DNA of 64,000 nucleotides, taken from the NCBI RefSeq assembly GCF_012034245.1, contig NZ_JAATEO010000015.1, positions 1 through 64,000 of the forward strand, written 5' to 3'. The translations under genes and the position numbers were made by a program. This document shows, piece after piece, positions 45,243 to 53,550 of the stretch. The notes under the pieces were generated by a model. That model worked only from the letters and a program-made list of their open reading frames with translations. It did no database searches and was not told the DNA's origin. This stretch comes from Micromonospora thermarum. GTDB taxonomy: Bacteria > Actinomycetota > Actinomycetes > Mycobacteriales > Micromonosporaceae. Position 1 is the first letter of the stretch. The number at the start of each line of letters is the position of its first letter.

Positions 45243-45704
45243 TCAGAAGGCGGTCACGGCGAGGCTGTTCGCCGTGAAGGCGACGAGCGCCAGGGCGGTC
45301 CGCAGCAGGTGCCAGCGCCGCCAGACCGGGCGCGGGTCGGCCCAGTCGGCCGGGATGTCCGCCGGGTCGGTCCGGTGCACGCGCCGGTTGATCGGCACAT
45401 TCCGGAAGTGCGAGACCACCGACACCCCGAGCAGGCACACGGCGGCCACCGCGATCAGCGCCCGGGGGGCCGACGCGGTCGTCCGGAACGCGAGCCAGAG
45501 GTCCAGCAGCGTGGTGCCGAGGACGATCAGCGGCATCGTCGGGTCCCAGTTGCGGCCCAGCAGGGTGTGCGCCTGCACGTACCGGTCGGGCGGCATCGCG
45601 GCCAGGGCCGGGACGGTGCTCAGCGCCACGGCGAAGAGCACCCCGGCCACCGTGCCGCTGCCGAGCAGCACCAGGACGTGCAACGTCTCGGTCACGCCGC
45701 TCAC
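45243..45704 (-). CDS. DUF1772 (anthrone oxygenase-like) membrane protein
   Basis: 153 aa from GTG 45704, overlapping the upstream stop (GTGA). About four membrane helices: LVLLGSGTVAGVLFAVAL, then LIVLGTTLLDLWLAF, LIAVAAVCLLGVSVVSHF and LALVAFTANSLAVTAF. NVPINRRV is the conserved DUF1772 motif. Some members oxidise anthrones to anthraquinones without cofactors, in fungal and bacterial aromatic polyketide pathways. That would fit the nearby type II PKS. Confidence 0.8.
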   Translation of the reverse strand: MSGVTETLHVLVLLGSGTVAGVLFAVALSTVPALAAMPPDRYVQAHTLLGRNWDPTMPLIVLGTTLLDLWLAFRTTASAPRALIAVAAVCLLGVSVVSHFRNVPINRRVHRTDPADIPADWADPRPVWRRWHLLRTALALVAFTANSLAVTAF

Positions 45705-46558
45705 CCCAGGACGGCGTCGGCGATCAGGTCCGCCTGCGCCGGTTCCGGGACGCACGGGAAGAGGATCAGTTCGTCGCAGCCCACCGCGCGGTAGTCGGTG
45801 ACGAACGTCCGCAGCTGCTGCGCGTCGGTGAGGACGCTCTTCACGGCGATGTCGGCCTTCCAGCCGAGGAAGCCGTAGTAGTCGCGCAGGTACGCGGCGG
45901 ACCGGTCGGCGGCGCCGGGGCCGAGGGCCACGTAGGCGATGGCGACCAGCCGGGGCCGGTCCGTCCGCCCCGCCGCCCGCCACGCCTCCCGGGCGCGGCC
46001 GGCCAGCTCGTCGTACCCGCTGGCGGAGCTGCCGCCGGCGATCCACCCGTCGCCGTACGCGGCGGCCCGCCGCATCGCCGCCGGCGAGTGGCCCCCGACC
46101 AGCAGCGTCGGGCCGCCGTCCGGGCAGCGGGGGCCGGGGACCAGGGCGTCCGGCCCGCCGTCCCACGACCGCCGCAGCTCGCCCAGCAGCGCGTCGAGGC
46201 GCCGGCCCCGTTGCTCGTACGGGGTGCCGCAGGCCTCGAAGTCGTCCGGCCGGCCGCCGGCCGCCGCACCGACCACCAGCCGCCCGCCGGAGAGCCGGTG
46301 CAGGCTGGCCAGCTGCTTGGCCAGCAGCGCCCGGTCACCCCGGTACGCGGCGATGAGGATCGTCGTGGTCAACCGGATCCGGCTGGTCGCGCCAGCCGCG
46401 GCGGCCAGCGTCATCAGTGGCTCGTAGCCGTCGTACATCAGCCGGTCGAGCACCCCGAGGGAGGCGAAGCCGTGCTCCTCGGCACGGCGCGCCCAGGTGA
46501 GCAGATCCGCGCCGGCGATCCCCGGGATCATCGTCGGCAGCCCGATGCCTAGCTCCAT
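45701..46558 (-). CDS. Luciferase-like flavin/F420-dependent oxidoreductase
   Basis: 285 aa from ATG 46558 behind GAGAGGG. The TIM-barrel marks are MELGIGLPTMIPGIAGADL, RIRLTTTILIAAYRGD and LSGGRLVVGAAAGGRPDDF, and GGHSPAAMRRAAAYGDGWI. The LLM family uses F420 or FMN; which one cannot be decided. First gene of the three-gene operon. Confidence 0.85.
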   Translation of the reverse strand: MELGIGLPTMIPGIAGADLLTWARRAEEHGFASLGVLDRLMYDGYEPLMTLAAAAGATSRIRLTTTILIAAYRGDRALLAKQLASLHRLSGGRLVVGAAAGGRPDDFEACGTPYEQRGRRLDALLGELRRSWDGGPDALVPGPRCPDGGPTLLVGGHSPAAMRRAAAYGDGWIAGGSSASGYDELAGRAREAWRAAGRTDRPRLVAIAYVALGPGAADRSAAYLRDYYGFLGWKADIAVKSVLTDAQQLRTFVTDYRAVGCDELILFPCVPEPAQADLIADAVLG

Positions 46559-46747
46559 GTCACCCTCTCGCGTCCGGCGGCAGGCGTGTCAGGGGCACCC
46601 AACACCAGTGCGCTGGTCGCTCGCTGGCGGCGCGGCGGGCGGGGCGGGCCGGTTGCTCGAGCCCGGCTCGACCGGCGACCCGCACCGGGCGACCGGGGTC
46701 GAGCGGTCGTGGAGGGCCCGCCCAGCCGGCGGTGCTGCCATGGGCCG

Positions 46748-47893
46748 ATGCGGATCCTCTTCACCACCTGGGCGTGGCCCTCGCACCTGTACGCGATGGT
46801 GCCGCTGGCCTGGTCCTGCCGTACCGCCGGGCACGAGGTGCTGGTGGCCAGCCAGCCGGCCCTGACCGACGTGGCCCTGCGTACCGGCCTGCCGTTCGCC
46901 CCCGTCGGCCGCGACGTCGACGCGGAGGCGGCGTTCCGCGAGATCGTCGCCACGCCGCCCGGTGCCAACGGCGGCGGTCCGCGTGTCCTGAAGCTCTTCG
47001 CCGAGCTGGCCGACGCCATGCTGGACGACCTGGTCGACCTGGCCCGGCGCTGGCGGGCGGACCTGCTGGTGTTCGAGCCGAGCGCCTTCGCCGGGCCGGT
47101 CGCCGCCGCCGCGGTGGGCGTGCCGGCGGTCCGGCACCTGTTCGGCACCGACCTGCTCGGCGGCCGGGCCGGGCAGTTCCTGCCGGCCGTGCTCGACCCG
47201 CTCGGCGCCCGGTACGGGCTGACCGGCGTGGACCCGTTCGGCGTGGCCACCGTCGACCCCTACCCGGCCGGCCTCCAACTGCCGCAGGTCGGCTCCCGGC
47301 GGCTGCCGGTCGGCCAGGTGCCGTTCAACGGCCCCGGCGTCGCACCACCGCCGCTGCCGGAGTCCGGCGCGCGTCCGCGGGTCTGCGTCACCTGGGGTAC
47401 GACGATGGGCCGCCTCGGACCGGACTACTTCCTCGCCGGGACGGTGGTGCGGGCGCTCGCCGACCTGGACGTGGAGGTCGTGGTCGCGGTGAGCCCCGAC
47501 CAGCGCGCCCTGCTCGGGCCGGTGCCCGACGGGGTGCACGTGGTGGTCGGCTCGCCGCTGCACCAGGTGCTGCCCGGCTGCGCGGCCGTCGTCGCGCACG
47601 GTGGCGCCGGGTCGCTGCTCACCGCCGTCTCGTACGGGCTGCCGCAGGTGCTCGTTCCCCGGCTGCCCGACCACACGCGGCACTCCGCCCGGCTCGCCGA
47701 GACCGGGGCCGGCCTGGTGGTGCCGGCGAAGGACGCCGACCCGGCCGCGGTGGTCACCGCCCTGCGGCGGGTGCTGGACGAGCCCGGGTTCCGGGAGGCG
47801 GCCGACCGGTTGCGCCGGGAGCTGACCGCCCAGCCGTCGCCCGCACAGGTGGTGGCGGAGCTGGAGCGGCTGGTGGTGGCCGCGCCCCGCTGA
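46748..47893 (+). CDS. Glycosyltransferase, GT1 family, UGT type
   Basis: 381 aa from ATG 46748. N-terminal half begins MRILFTTWAWPSHLYAMVPL and includes GHEVLVASQP and EPSAFAGPVAAAAVGVPAV. The C-terminal donor site has VCVTWGTTMGR, CAAVVAHGGAGSLLTAVSYG and LPQVLVPRLPDHTRHSARL, the nucleotide-sugar motif of macrolide and aromatic-polyketide glycosyltransferases. It would add an activated (often deoxy) sugar to the polyketide. No deoxysugar biosynthesis genes are present here. Confidence 0.9.
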   Translation: MRILFTTWAWPSHLYAMVPLAWSCRTAGHEVLVASQPALTDVALRTGLPFAPVGRDVDAEAAFREIVATPPGANGGGPRVLKLFAELADAMLDDLVDLARRWRADLLVFEPSAFAGPVAAAAVGVPAVRHLFGTDLLGGRAGQFLPAVLDPLGARYGLTGVDPFGVATVDPYPAGLQLPQVGSRRLPVGQVPFNGPGVAPPPLPESGARPRVCVTWGTTMGRLGPDYFLAGTVVRALADLDVEVVVAVSPDQRALLGPVPDGVHVVVGSPLHQVLPGCAAVVAHGGAGSLLTAVSYGLPQVLVPRLPDHTRHSARLAETGAGLVVPAKDADPAAVVTALRRVLDEPGFREAADRLRRELTAQPSPAQVVAELERLVVAAPR

Positions 47894-48004
47894 CCGGGGA
47901 CGGTCGACCACGGTGCGAGCGGTGGTGGATCCCGCCCTGTGACCCTCGGCGGGCGTCCGGACCGGGAACGCGACGACGAGTACGAGACGTACGGGAGTGA
48001 CCGA

Positions 48005-49354
48005 ATGAATTCCACACCCCAGTTCGAGCACGAGTCCTTCGCCCGGCGGCACCGGGGTGGCATGCTGCTGGAACGGCACGGCATCGACCTCTACCCGCAC
48101 CCGTTCCTCGGGTTCACGCTCGCCCCCGGCCTCCGGTCGGACATGCTGAACACCGACGACGCGGGGTTCCGGCTCTCCGACTCCCCGTACGGCACGGTGG
48201 ACTCGGCGAGCTGGCTGGCATCCGGCGGTGGCGGGATCCTGCTCGGCAACTCGGTGGCCCTCGCGCTCGCCGCGTCGTCGGACTCCACCACCGTGGCGTC
48301 GTACCTGGCCGGGCTGACCGGAGTGCGGCAGCTCAACCTGGGGCTCTGCGCGGCGGTCTCGCTCCAGGAACTGGTGGCCGCGGTGCCGTTCCTGGAGAAG
48401 GCGTCCACAGTGGTCATCATCGGCGGCGGCCCGGACTTCGTGAACCTGGTCGGTTCGCTGACCCCGGACAACCTCTACGGCACGGTGTCGTACGAACGCA
48501 CCTTCGACGACCTGACCCAGGTCCCGCTGTTCGACCTGGCGGTGCTCGCCGCCGGCAAGACGGTGCCCGACCTGGACGCGGTGCGCCGTCCCCGCACCAC
48601 CACGCCGGCCTGGGACCTCGCCCAGGTGCGCGAGCGGATGGCCGTGGCGGCGGCACGCCGGCTGCGGGACCTGCGGGTCCTCGCCAAGGCGGTGCCCGCC
48701 GGTGCCCGGGTGCTGCTCTGCCTCCAGCCGCTGGCCTCCACCCGTACCCGCGACATCACCCCGGAGGAGCGGGCGCGCTACGACTTCGACGCGCCCGTCT
48801 TCGGCATCCTGCACAGCGCGATCGAGGAGAACTGGAAGGCGTACGCGGACGTGCTCGCCGCCGGTTGCGCCGAGCTGGGAGTGTCCTTCCTGGACCTGGC
48901 GGCGGACCGGTTCGTCGGCGACTCGTTCGCCGACACCGTGCACCTCACCGACGCCGGCAACCGGCAGGGGGCGGAGCTGATCCAGGCGGCGTTGGGCGGC
49001 GGGGGCGGCACGGCCGCCGTACCGCCGCCGCGGGTCGCGGCCGAACCGGCGCCCGTGGTGGCGGCCGCGCCGGTGGCGGACGCCGCGCCCGCCGGGGCGG
49101 ACGACGACCGGACCGCGCAGCTCGCGGCGGTCGTGACGGAGATCCTCGAACTGGAACCCGGGCAGCTCACACCCGACGGCGACTTCATCAACGACTACGG
49201 CGCCGACTCCATGCTGGTCATCGACATCCTGGCCCGGATCGAGGTGGACATGGGGGTCCGCATCCCCGACGCCGACATCCCCAAGATGACGAGCCTGGCG
49301 GCGGTGGTGGCCCTGGTCGAGGAGAACGCCAATGAGACGGAAGCGGTCGCCTGA
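48005..49354 (+). CDS. SGNH hydrolase fused to C-terminal acyl carrier domain
   Basis: 449 aa from ATG 48005 behind GGGAG. Residues about 20-335 form an SGNH-like fold: block I is GNS (81-83) in place of GDS, then IIGGGPDFVN, ending DTVHLTDAGNRQGAELI with the Asp/His pair. An Ala/Pro linker (about 340-372) leads to a carrier domain with NDYGADSMLVIDILARI and phosphopantetheine Ser402. The hydrolase could load or unload acyl groups on its own carrier. It is the only ACP in the window. The LuxR gene overlaps its end by 23 bases. Confidence 0.8.
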   Translation: MNSTPQFEHESFARRHRGGMLLERHGIDLYPHPFLGFTLAPGLRSDMLNTDDAGFRLSDSPYGTVDSASWLASGGGGILLGNSVALALAASSDSTTVASYLAGLTGVRQLNLGLCAAVSLQELVAAVPFLEKASTVVIIGGGPDFVNLVGSLTPDNLYGTVSYERTFDDLTQVPLFDLAVLAAGKTVPDLDAVRRPRTTTPAWDLAQVRERMAVAAARRLRDLRVLAKAVPAGARVLLCLQPLASTRTRDITPEERARYDFDAPVFGILHSAIEENWKAYADVLAAGCAELGVSFLDLAADRFVGDSFADTVHLTDAGNRQGAELIQAALGGGGGTAAVPPPRVAAEPAPVVAAAPVADAAPAGADDDRTAQLAAVVTEILELEPGQLTPDGDFINDYGADSMLVIDILARIEVDMGVRIPDADIPKMTSLAAVVALVEENANETEAVA

Positions 49355-49964
49355 CCCTGGGCAGCCGGCGGGCGGGGCCGTACGCACCGGCCCGCCCGCG
49401 CCGTCCCGGGGGCCTGGCCGGGTCGTCCTCGCCGGGGACTGGCCCGCCTCACGGGCCGCGGCGCTGCGCGCGCTGCTCACCGTCGTCGACGACCCCTGCT
49501 CCCCGGTCGACTGGCTGCTCGTCGCCGTCGGCGCCGGGCCGCCGCCACCCGGCGCGCTGCCCCGGCCGGCGCAGCCACGCCGCCCGCGGGTGGCCGTCGT
49601 CGACCCCGGCGGCCGGTGGCCGGAGGGCGCGGACAGCGACGTCTACCTCGCCGGTGACGTCGAACCGGGCGAGCTGGTGGCCGCGCTGCGGCTGGCCGGG
49701 ACCGAGTTCACCATCCGCCGGGTGGCGACGCCGGCCCGGCGAGGACTCCCGGCCGGGTTGACCGGCCGGGAGGGGGAGCTGCTGCGGGCGCTCTGCGCCG
49801 GTCTGGGCAACGACCAGATCGCCCGGCAGCTGCACATCTCGCGCAGCACGGTGGAGTTCCACCTCACCCGCATCTTCCGCAAGCTGGAGGTGTCCAGCCG
49901 CGCCGAGGCCATCGTGCGGGCCCTGCGCCACGACCCGGGCCTGGCCGCCGCCGGCCGCCGCTGA
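49332..49964 (+). CDS. LuxR-type HTH regulator
   Basis: 210 aa. The C-terminal LuxR HTH is clear: LTGREGELLRALCAGLGNDQ, IARQLHISRSTVEFHLTRIF (about 140-200). The first 130 residues are a Pro/Ala-rich degenerate receiver-like domain; phospho-acceptor geometry is not evident. ATG 49332 lies inside the hydrolase-ACP gene, with GAGGAG upstream, so the two are co-translated. It probably controls genes of this cluster. Confidence 0.85.
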   Translation: MRRKRSPDPGQPAGGAVRTGPPAPSRGPGRVVLAGDWPASRAAALRALLTVVDDPCSPVDWLLVAVGAGPPPPGALPRPAQPRRPRVAVVDPGGRWPEGADSDVYLAGDVEPGELVAALRLAGTEFTIRRVATPARRGLPAGLTGREGELLRALCAGLGNDQIARQLHISRSTVEFHLTRIFRKLEVSSRAEAIVRALRHDPGLAAAGRR

Positions 49965-49980
49965 CGCCGTACGCGGATCC

Positions 49981-50013
49981 GCCGCCCGTTCCCGCTCCGC
50001 GGGGACGGGCGGC
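49981..50013 (+). terminator. Hairpin after LuxR gene
   Basis: GCCGCCCGT (49981-49989) pairs with ACGGGCGGC (50005-50013), with inner CCC/GGG. It lies 17 bp past the stop and precedes a larger repeat. Confidence 0.6.
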
Positions 50014-50024
50014 GGCGCTGCCGG

Positions 50025-50111
50025 CAAGATCGTGCTCGATCCAGGAAGTAGTGGCCTCGGCGCGTGTGCGCGTGTGCGAGGCCACTACTTCCAGGGTAGA
50101 GCCTGATCTTG
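50025..50111. repeat. Nested inverted repeat between convergent genes
   Basis: Perfect 16-bp arms GGAAGTAGTGGCCTCG (50044-50059) and complement (50077-50092) enclose a 17-base GTGCGCG-rich loop. Outer arms CAAGATC (50025-50031) and GATCTTG (50105-50111) frame it. The CAAGATC/GATCTTG ends recall the palindrome at 26392-26460, so both may be members of a dispersed intergenic element. Confidence 0.7.
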
Positions 50112-50132
50112 GTGGGTGCTTCCCCCGTCGGG

Positions 50133-51197
50133 TCAGCCGACCGGGATCGGCACCCGGGAGCCGGGGGCCAGGACGGCGCAGGCCACCTGGCCGTCGGGGT
50201 CGATGGAGGTGACGAGGGTGACGCCGGCCGAGGGCTCCGTGTCGGCCTCGACGAGCGCCGCGGCGACGCCGAACGCCGCGGACGCGCCGTAGGTGTCGCC
50301 GACCCGCGTCGCCGGGTCCAGCACGCGTACGCCGGGCAGGACGTCGGCGAGGACCGCCGTCTCGTCGTCGGCGTACCGGCCGGGGGCGGCTGCGCCCCGG
50401 ACGACCGTGGCGACGTCACCGGCGGTGACGCCGGCCTGCCGCAGCGCCCGGGTCACCACGCGGTGCAGAGCCGCCCGCCCCTCGTCCGGCTCGGGAAAGT
50501 AGCCGGCGGTCAGCGCCAGCGGGGTGGCCAGGACCCGCCGGCCGGCCCGTTCGGCGGACTCCGCGGTCTCCACCAGGAAGACGCAGCAGCCTTCGCCGGT
50601 CAGGGCGGGGGCCCGGTCGGCGGCCGTCTCCAGCCGCAGCCGGCGGGGGCTGATCGCCTCGAACGCGCCGGCCAGCACGGCGTCCGCGCGGCCGGCCGCG
50701 ACCAGCCGGCGTGCGCAGCCCAGGGCGGTGAGCCCGGTCGCCCGGCCGGAGGTCACGGTGACGTTCGGGCCGCGCAGGTCGAAGCGGATGGCGGCCTGGC
50801 TGCTGGTGTAGTTCATGATGCCCGGCGGCATCAGGTTGTGGTCGATGAAGTGCGGCTTGGCCCCGGCCAGCGAGCCACCGGACACGGCCAGGTACGAGTC
50901 GAGGCTGGCCAGCGCGCTGCCGAGAACCACCCCGCGTCGGGCGGCGGGCACGTCACCCAGGTCGTACGCGGCGAGCAGGGCCCCGACCGTGCCGACGGCC
51001 AGGGCGGACGAGCGCTCCTTGAGCCGGACCCGGCGGTTCGGGGTGAAGTCGTCGCCGGTCAGCTCGGGCAGCCGGGCGACCGGTGGGGCCTCGCCGGGGC
51101 TGACGGCGGGCCGCGCGGCACGCCACCCGGCCGCGAACGGCCCGGTCCCGAGGCCGAACGGCGAGACGACGGCCAGGCCGGAGATCACCACGTTCAT
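50133..51197 (-). CDS. Ketosynthase-like protein lacking catalytic residues
   Basis: 354 aa from ATG 51197, overlapping the neighbouring KS stop (ATGA). The thiolase fold is clear (VVISGLAVVSPFGLG to CAVLAPGSRVP). The nucleophile position reads TSGRATGLTA, with Arg152 instead of Cys. The first His motif is absent and the second reads GDTYGAS instead of GHT. It is also shorter than usual (about 410 aa). So it cannot condense. It probably pairs with the KS next to it, as chain-length factors do with KS-alpha. Confidence 0.85.
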   Translation of the reverse strand: MNVVISGLAVVSPFGLGTGPFAAGWRAARPAVSPGEAPPVARLPELTGDDFTPNRRVRLKERSSALAVGTVGALLAAYDLGDVPAARRGVVLGSALASLDSYLAVSGGSLAGAKPHFIDHNLMPPGIMNYTSSQAAIRFDLRGPNVTVTSGRATGLTALGCARRLVAAGRADAVLAGAFEAISPRRLRLETAADRAPALTGEGCCVFLVETAESAERAGRRVLATPLALTAGYFPEPDEGRAALHRVVTRALRQAGVTAGDVATVVRGAAAPGRYADDETAVLADVLPGVRVLDPATRVGDTYGASAAFGVAAALVEADTEPSAGVTLVTSIDPDGQVACAVLAPGSRVPIPVG

Positions 51198-52531
51198 GCC
51201 TCGGCTCCTCGTGCCTCGGGGTGCGGACCGGCCTCGCCGGGACCGCGCAGGACCAGGGTCGCGTTGTTGCCGCCGAAGCCGAGCGAGTTGACGAGCGCGG
51301 TGCGGACGGCGGCCGGGCGGGCCACGTTGGGTACGCAGTCGACCTGGCAGTCCGGGTCGGGCTCGCGGAAGTTGACCGTGGGCGGCAGGAACCGGTGCTG
51401 CATCGCGAGCAGCGCGGCGATGGCGGTGTGCGCGCCGACGGCGCCCATGGTGTGGCCGATCATCGACTTGACCCCGACCACCGGCGGCGGGGGCCGCTCG
51501 CCGAAGACGTCCCGGATGGCACCCACCTCCATCGGGTCGCTCGCGCGGGTGCCGGTGGCGTGGGCGAAGATCACGTCCAGCTCGGCGGCGTCGACCCCGG
51601 CGTCGGCCAGGGCGCCCGCCATGCACTCGGCGACCCGTTCCCGTACCGGGGCGGTGGGGTGGTCGGCGTCGCAGTTGAGGTGCAGGCCGAGCACCTCGGC
51701 GAGGATCGGGGCACCCCGCCGCCGGGCGTGGTCGAGGCTCTCCAGGACCAGCATGGCGGCGCCCTCGCCCCACATCGTGCCGTCGCGTTCCCGGTCGAAC
51801 GGCCGGCACCGCTCGTGGGCCATGGCTCCCATGCGGACGAAGCCGGCGAACGCCATGCGGTTGACCGAGTCGGCGCCGCCGCAGATCGCGTACTCGGCGT
51901 CGCCGGCGCGGATCGCGTCCACGCCGTAGCTGATCGCGTAGTTGCCGGCCGCGCACGCGGTGGGGATCGTCAGGGTCTCCACGTCGCGCAGGTCGAGCTC
52001 GGCCGCGGCGGCGGTGGCGAGGCGTCCGGGCTGGAGCAGCCGGGCGAGGTCCCCGGGCGGCACGGCGTCCGGCTCGCGCAGCTCGACCTCGGCGAGCGCG
52101 TCGAGGTCCAGCGACTGGCCGCACGTGGTGCCGACCGCGATCAGGCCGGCCTCGTCGCGGACGGCGGCGGGGTCGAGGCCCGCCTCGCGGACGGCCATCC
52201 GGGACGCCGCGGCGGCGAGGGCCGCGACCTGGCCGCTGCCCTTCGGGTCCAGGCGTTCCAGCACGGACGCCGGGTCGAAGTCGGTGACCTCGCAGGCGTG
52301 GTCGTGCGGGAAACCGGTGGCGTCCCATTTGCTGATCGGTTTCGCGCCACACCGTCCCTCCTGGAGGCCGGCGAGGAATTCCGCCCGCCCGGATCCGATG
52401 CTGGAAATGACTCCGAAACCGGTGACGACGACCCGGCCGGTCGGGTCGTCGCTCCAATTCTTCCCGTTCGTGTGGAGAACTCGGGGACTCGTCAACGCGG
52501 CCTCCGGAATGGGTGGGGACACCGGCCCCAT
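51194..52531 (-). CDS. Beta-ketoacyl-ACP synthase (KS), FabF type
   Basis: 445 aa from ATG 52531; a TTG at 52555 is possible and no start has a good ribosome site. Catalytic residues are all present: Cys193 in TACAAGNYAI, His in FAHATGTRASD, His in MIGHTMGAVGA. The first 32 residues before VVVTGFGVISSIG are an unusual Pro/Ser-rich extension. It overlaps the Cys-less partner by 4 bases and is divergent from the type II PKS core. The pair may make a starter unit or a separate polyene-like chain. Confidence 0.88.
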   Translation of the reverse strand: MGPVSPPIPEAALTSPRVLHTNGKNWSDDPTGRVVVTGFGVISSIGSGRAEFLAGLQEGRCGAKPISKWDATGFPHDHACEVTDFDPASVLERLDPKGSGQVAALAAAASRMAVREAGLDPAAVRDEAGLIAVGTTCGQSLDLDALAEVELREPDAVPPGDLARLLQPGRLATAAAAELDLRDVETLTIPTACAAGNYAISYGVDAIRAGDAEYAICGGADSVNRMAFAGFVRMGAMAHERCRPFDRERDGTMWGEGAAMLVLESLDHARRRGAPILAEVLGLHLNCDADHPTAPVRERVAECMAGALADAGVDAAELDVIFAHATGTRASDPMEVGAIRDVFGERPPPPVVGVKSMIGHTMGAVGAHTAIAALLAMQHRFLPPTVNFREPDPDCQVDCVPNVARPAAVRTALVNSLGFGGNNATLVLRGPGEAGPHPEARGAEA

Positions 52532-52775
52532 TGTCGGCGGCGGGGACTCCGGCAACCACTGCGTAATTCCCTAGTGGCGGGTGCGCGCACCGGCCCTCAC
52601 CAGGCCGGTCGCGCGATGCGCGGGCCGCCTCGTCGAGCGGCTGTCGAGGCCGGCGCGGGCCGGTGTACGCCGACCGCGCCGGTCACGCCGACCCCGCCGA
52701 AGCGTCGAGCAGCGTTCGACCGTCCCTGCCGGAGGATGCCGCATCATCGGCGGCAACGAGTGAGAGGTGATTGGT

Positions 52776-53102
52776 GTGCATCGAACGCTGATCGTTGCCC
52801 GGATGGCCCCTGAGAAAGCGGACGACGTGGCCAAGATATTCGCCAGCTCGGACTCCACCGATCTGCCGCGGATGATCGGCGTCACGCGCCGTACGCTCTT
52901 CCGTTTCCACGACCTGTACTTCCACCTGGTGGAGGCCGACGAGGACATCTCGCCCCGGCTGTACCAGGCGCGGAGCCACCCCCTCTACGGGCAGATCAAC
53001 GAGCAGCTGTCCCACCACATCCGGCCGTACGACCCGAACTGGCGCGAGCCGAAGGACGCGATGGCCGACCCGTTCTACGTCTGGGAGGCCCCCGGTGAGT
53101 GA
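52776..53102 (+). CDS. TcmI-family polyketide cyclase
   Basis: 108 aa from GTG 52776, chosen because GAGAGG is 8 bases upstream and the family starts MHxTLIVARM. It reads HRTLIVARMAPEKADDVAKI, GVTRRTLFRFHDLYFHLVE and ends [12 protein letters not shown]. TcmI-type ferredoxin-like cyclases close later rings of aromatic polyketides. It is first in the PKS operon and overlaps the cupin gene. Confidence 0.9.
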   Translation: MHRTLIVARMAPEKADDVAKIFASSDSTDLPRMIGVTRRTLFRFHDLYFHLVEADEDISPRLYQARSHPLYGQINEQLSHHIRPYDPNWREPKDAMADPFYVWEAPGE

Positions 53103-53550
53103 ACTCGCGCAGACCCCGACCCGCCCGCTGCGGGTCTCCGCCAACGACGTGCCGGCGAACCGGCGGCGGGGCGGGGACATCCGCGTGGTGCTCAGCCCGA
53201 AGACGGTCGGGTCCACGTCCGGCTTCATGGGCACCCTGACCCTCGCCCCGGGCGAGTACGTGACCGAGCACTACCACCCGTACTCGGAGGAGTTCCTGCT
53301 GGTCGTGAGCGGCCGGCTCACCGCCCGGGTGGAGGACGCCGGTGAGGTCGACCTCGTCCCCGGCGAGGGCCTGCTGGTGCCGATCGGCAAGCGCCACCGG
53401 GTGTGGAACGCCGGCGCCGAGGAGGTGCGGGCGGTGTTCCACCTGAGCCCGCTCGCCCCCCGGCCCGAGCTGGGGCACGTCGACACCGAGGAGCTGCCCG
53501 CCGCCTCCGGCGGCGCCCCGGTCCCGGACGTGGGGGGCCCGCGCCGATGA
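53095..53550 (+). CDS. Cupin-fold polyketide cyclase
   Basis: 151 aa from GTG 53095, overlapping the cyclase stop by 8 bases. Cupin motif 1 is [17 protein letters not shown] (two His, one Glu), motif 2 [14 protein letters not shown]. Such cupins, e.g. WhiE-ORFII type, stand in spore-pigment and pentangular clusters and assist cyclisation or oxygenation. Its stop overlaps the KS-alpha start by 4 bases. Confidence 0.85.
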   Translation: MSELAQTPTRPLRVSANDVPANRRRGGDIRVVLSPKTVGSTSGFMGTLTLAPGEYVTEHYHPYSEEFLLVVSGRLTARVEDAGEVDLVPGEGLLVPIGKRHRVWNAGAEEVRAVFHLSPLAPRPELGHVDTEELPAASGGAPVPDVGGPRR

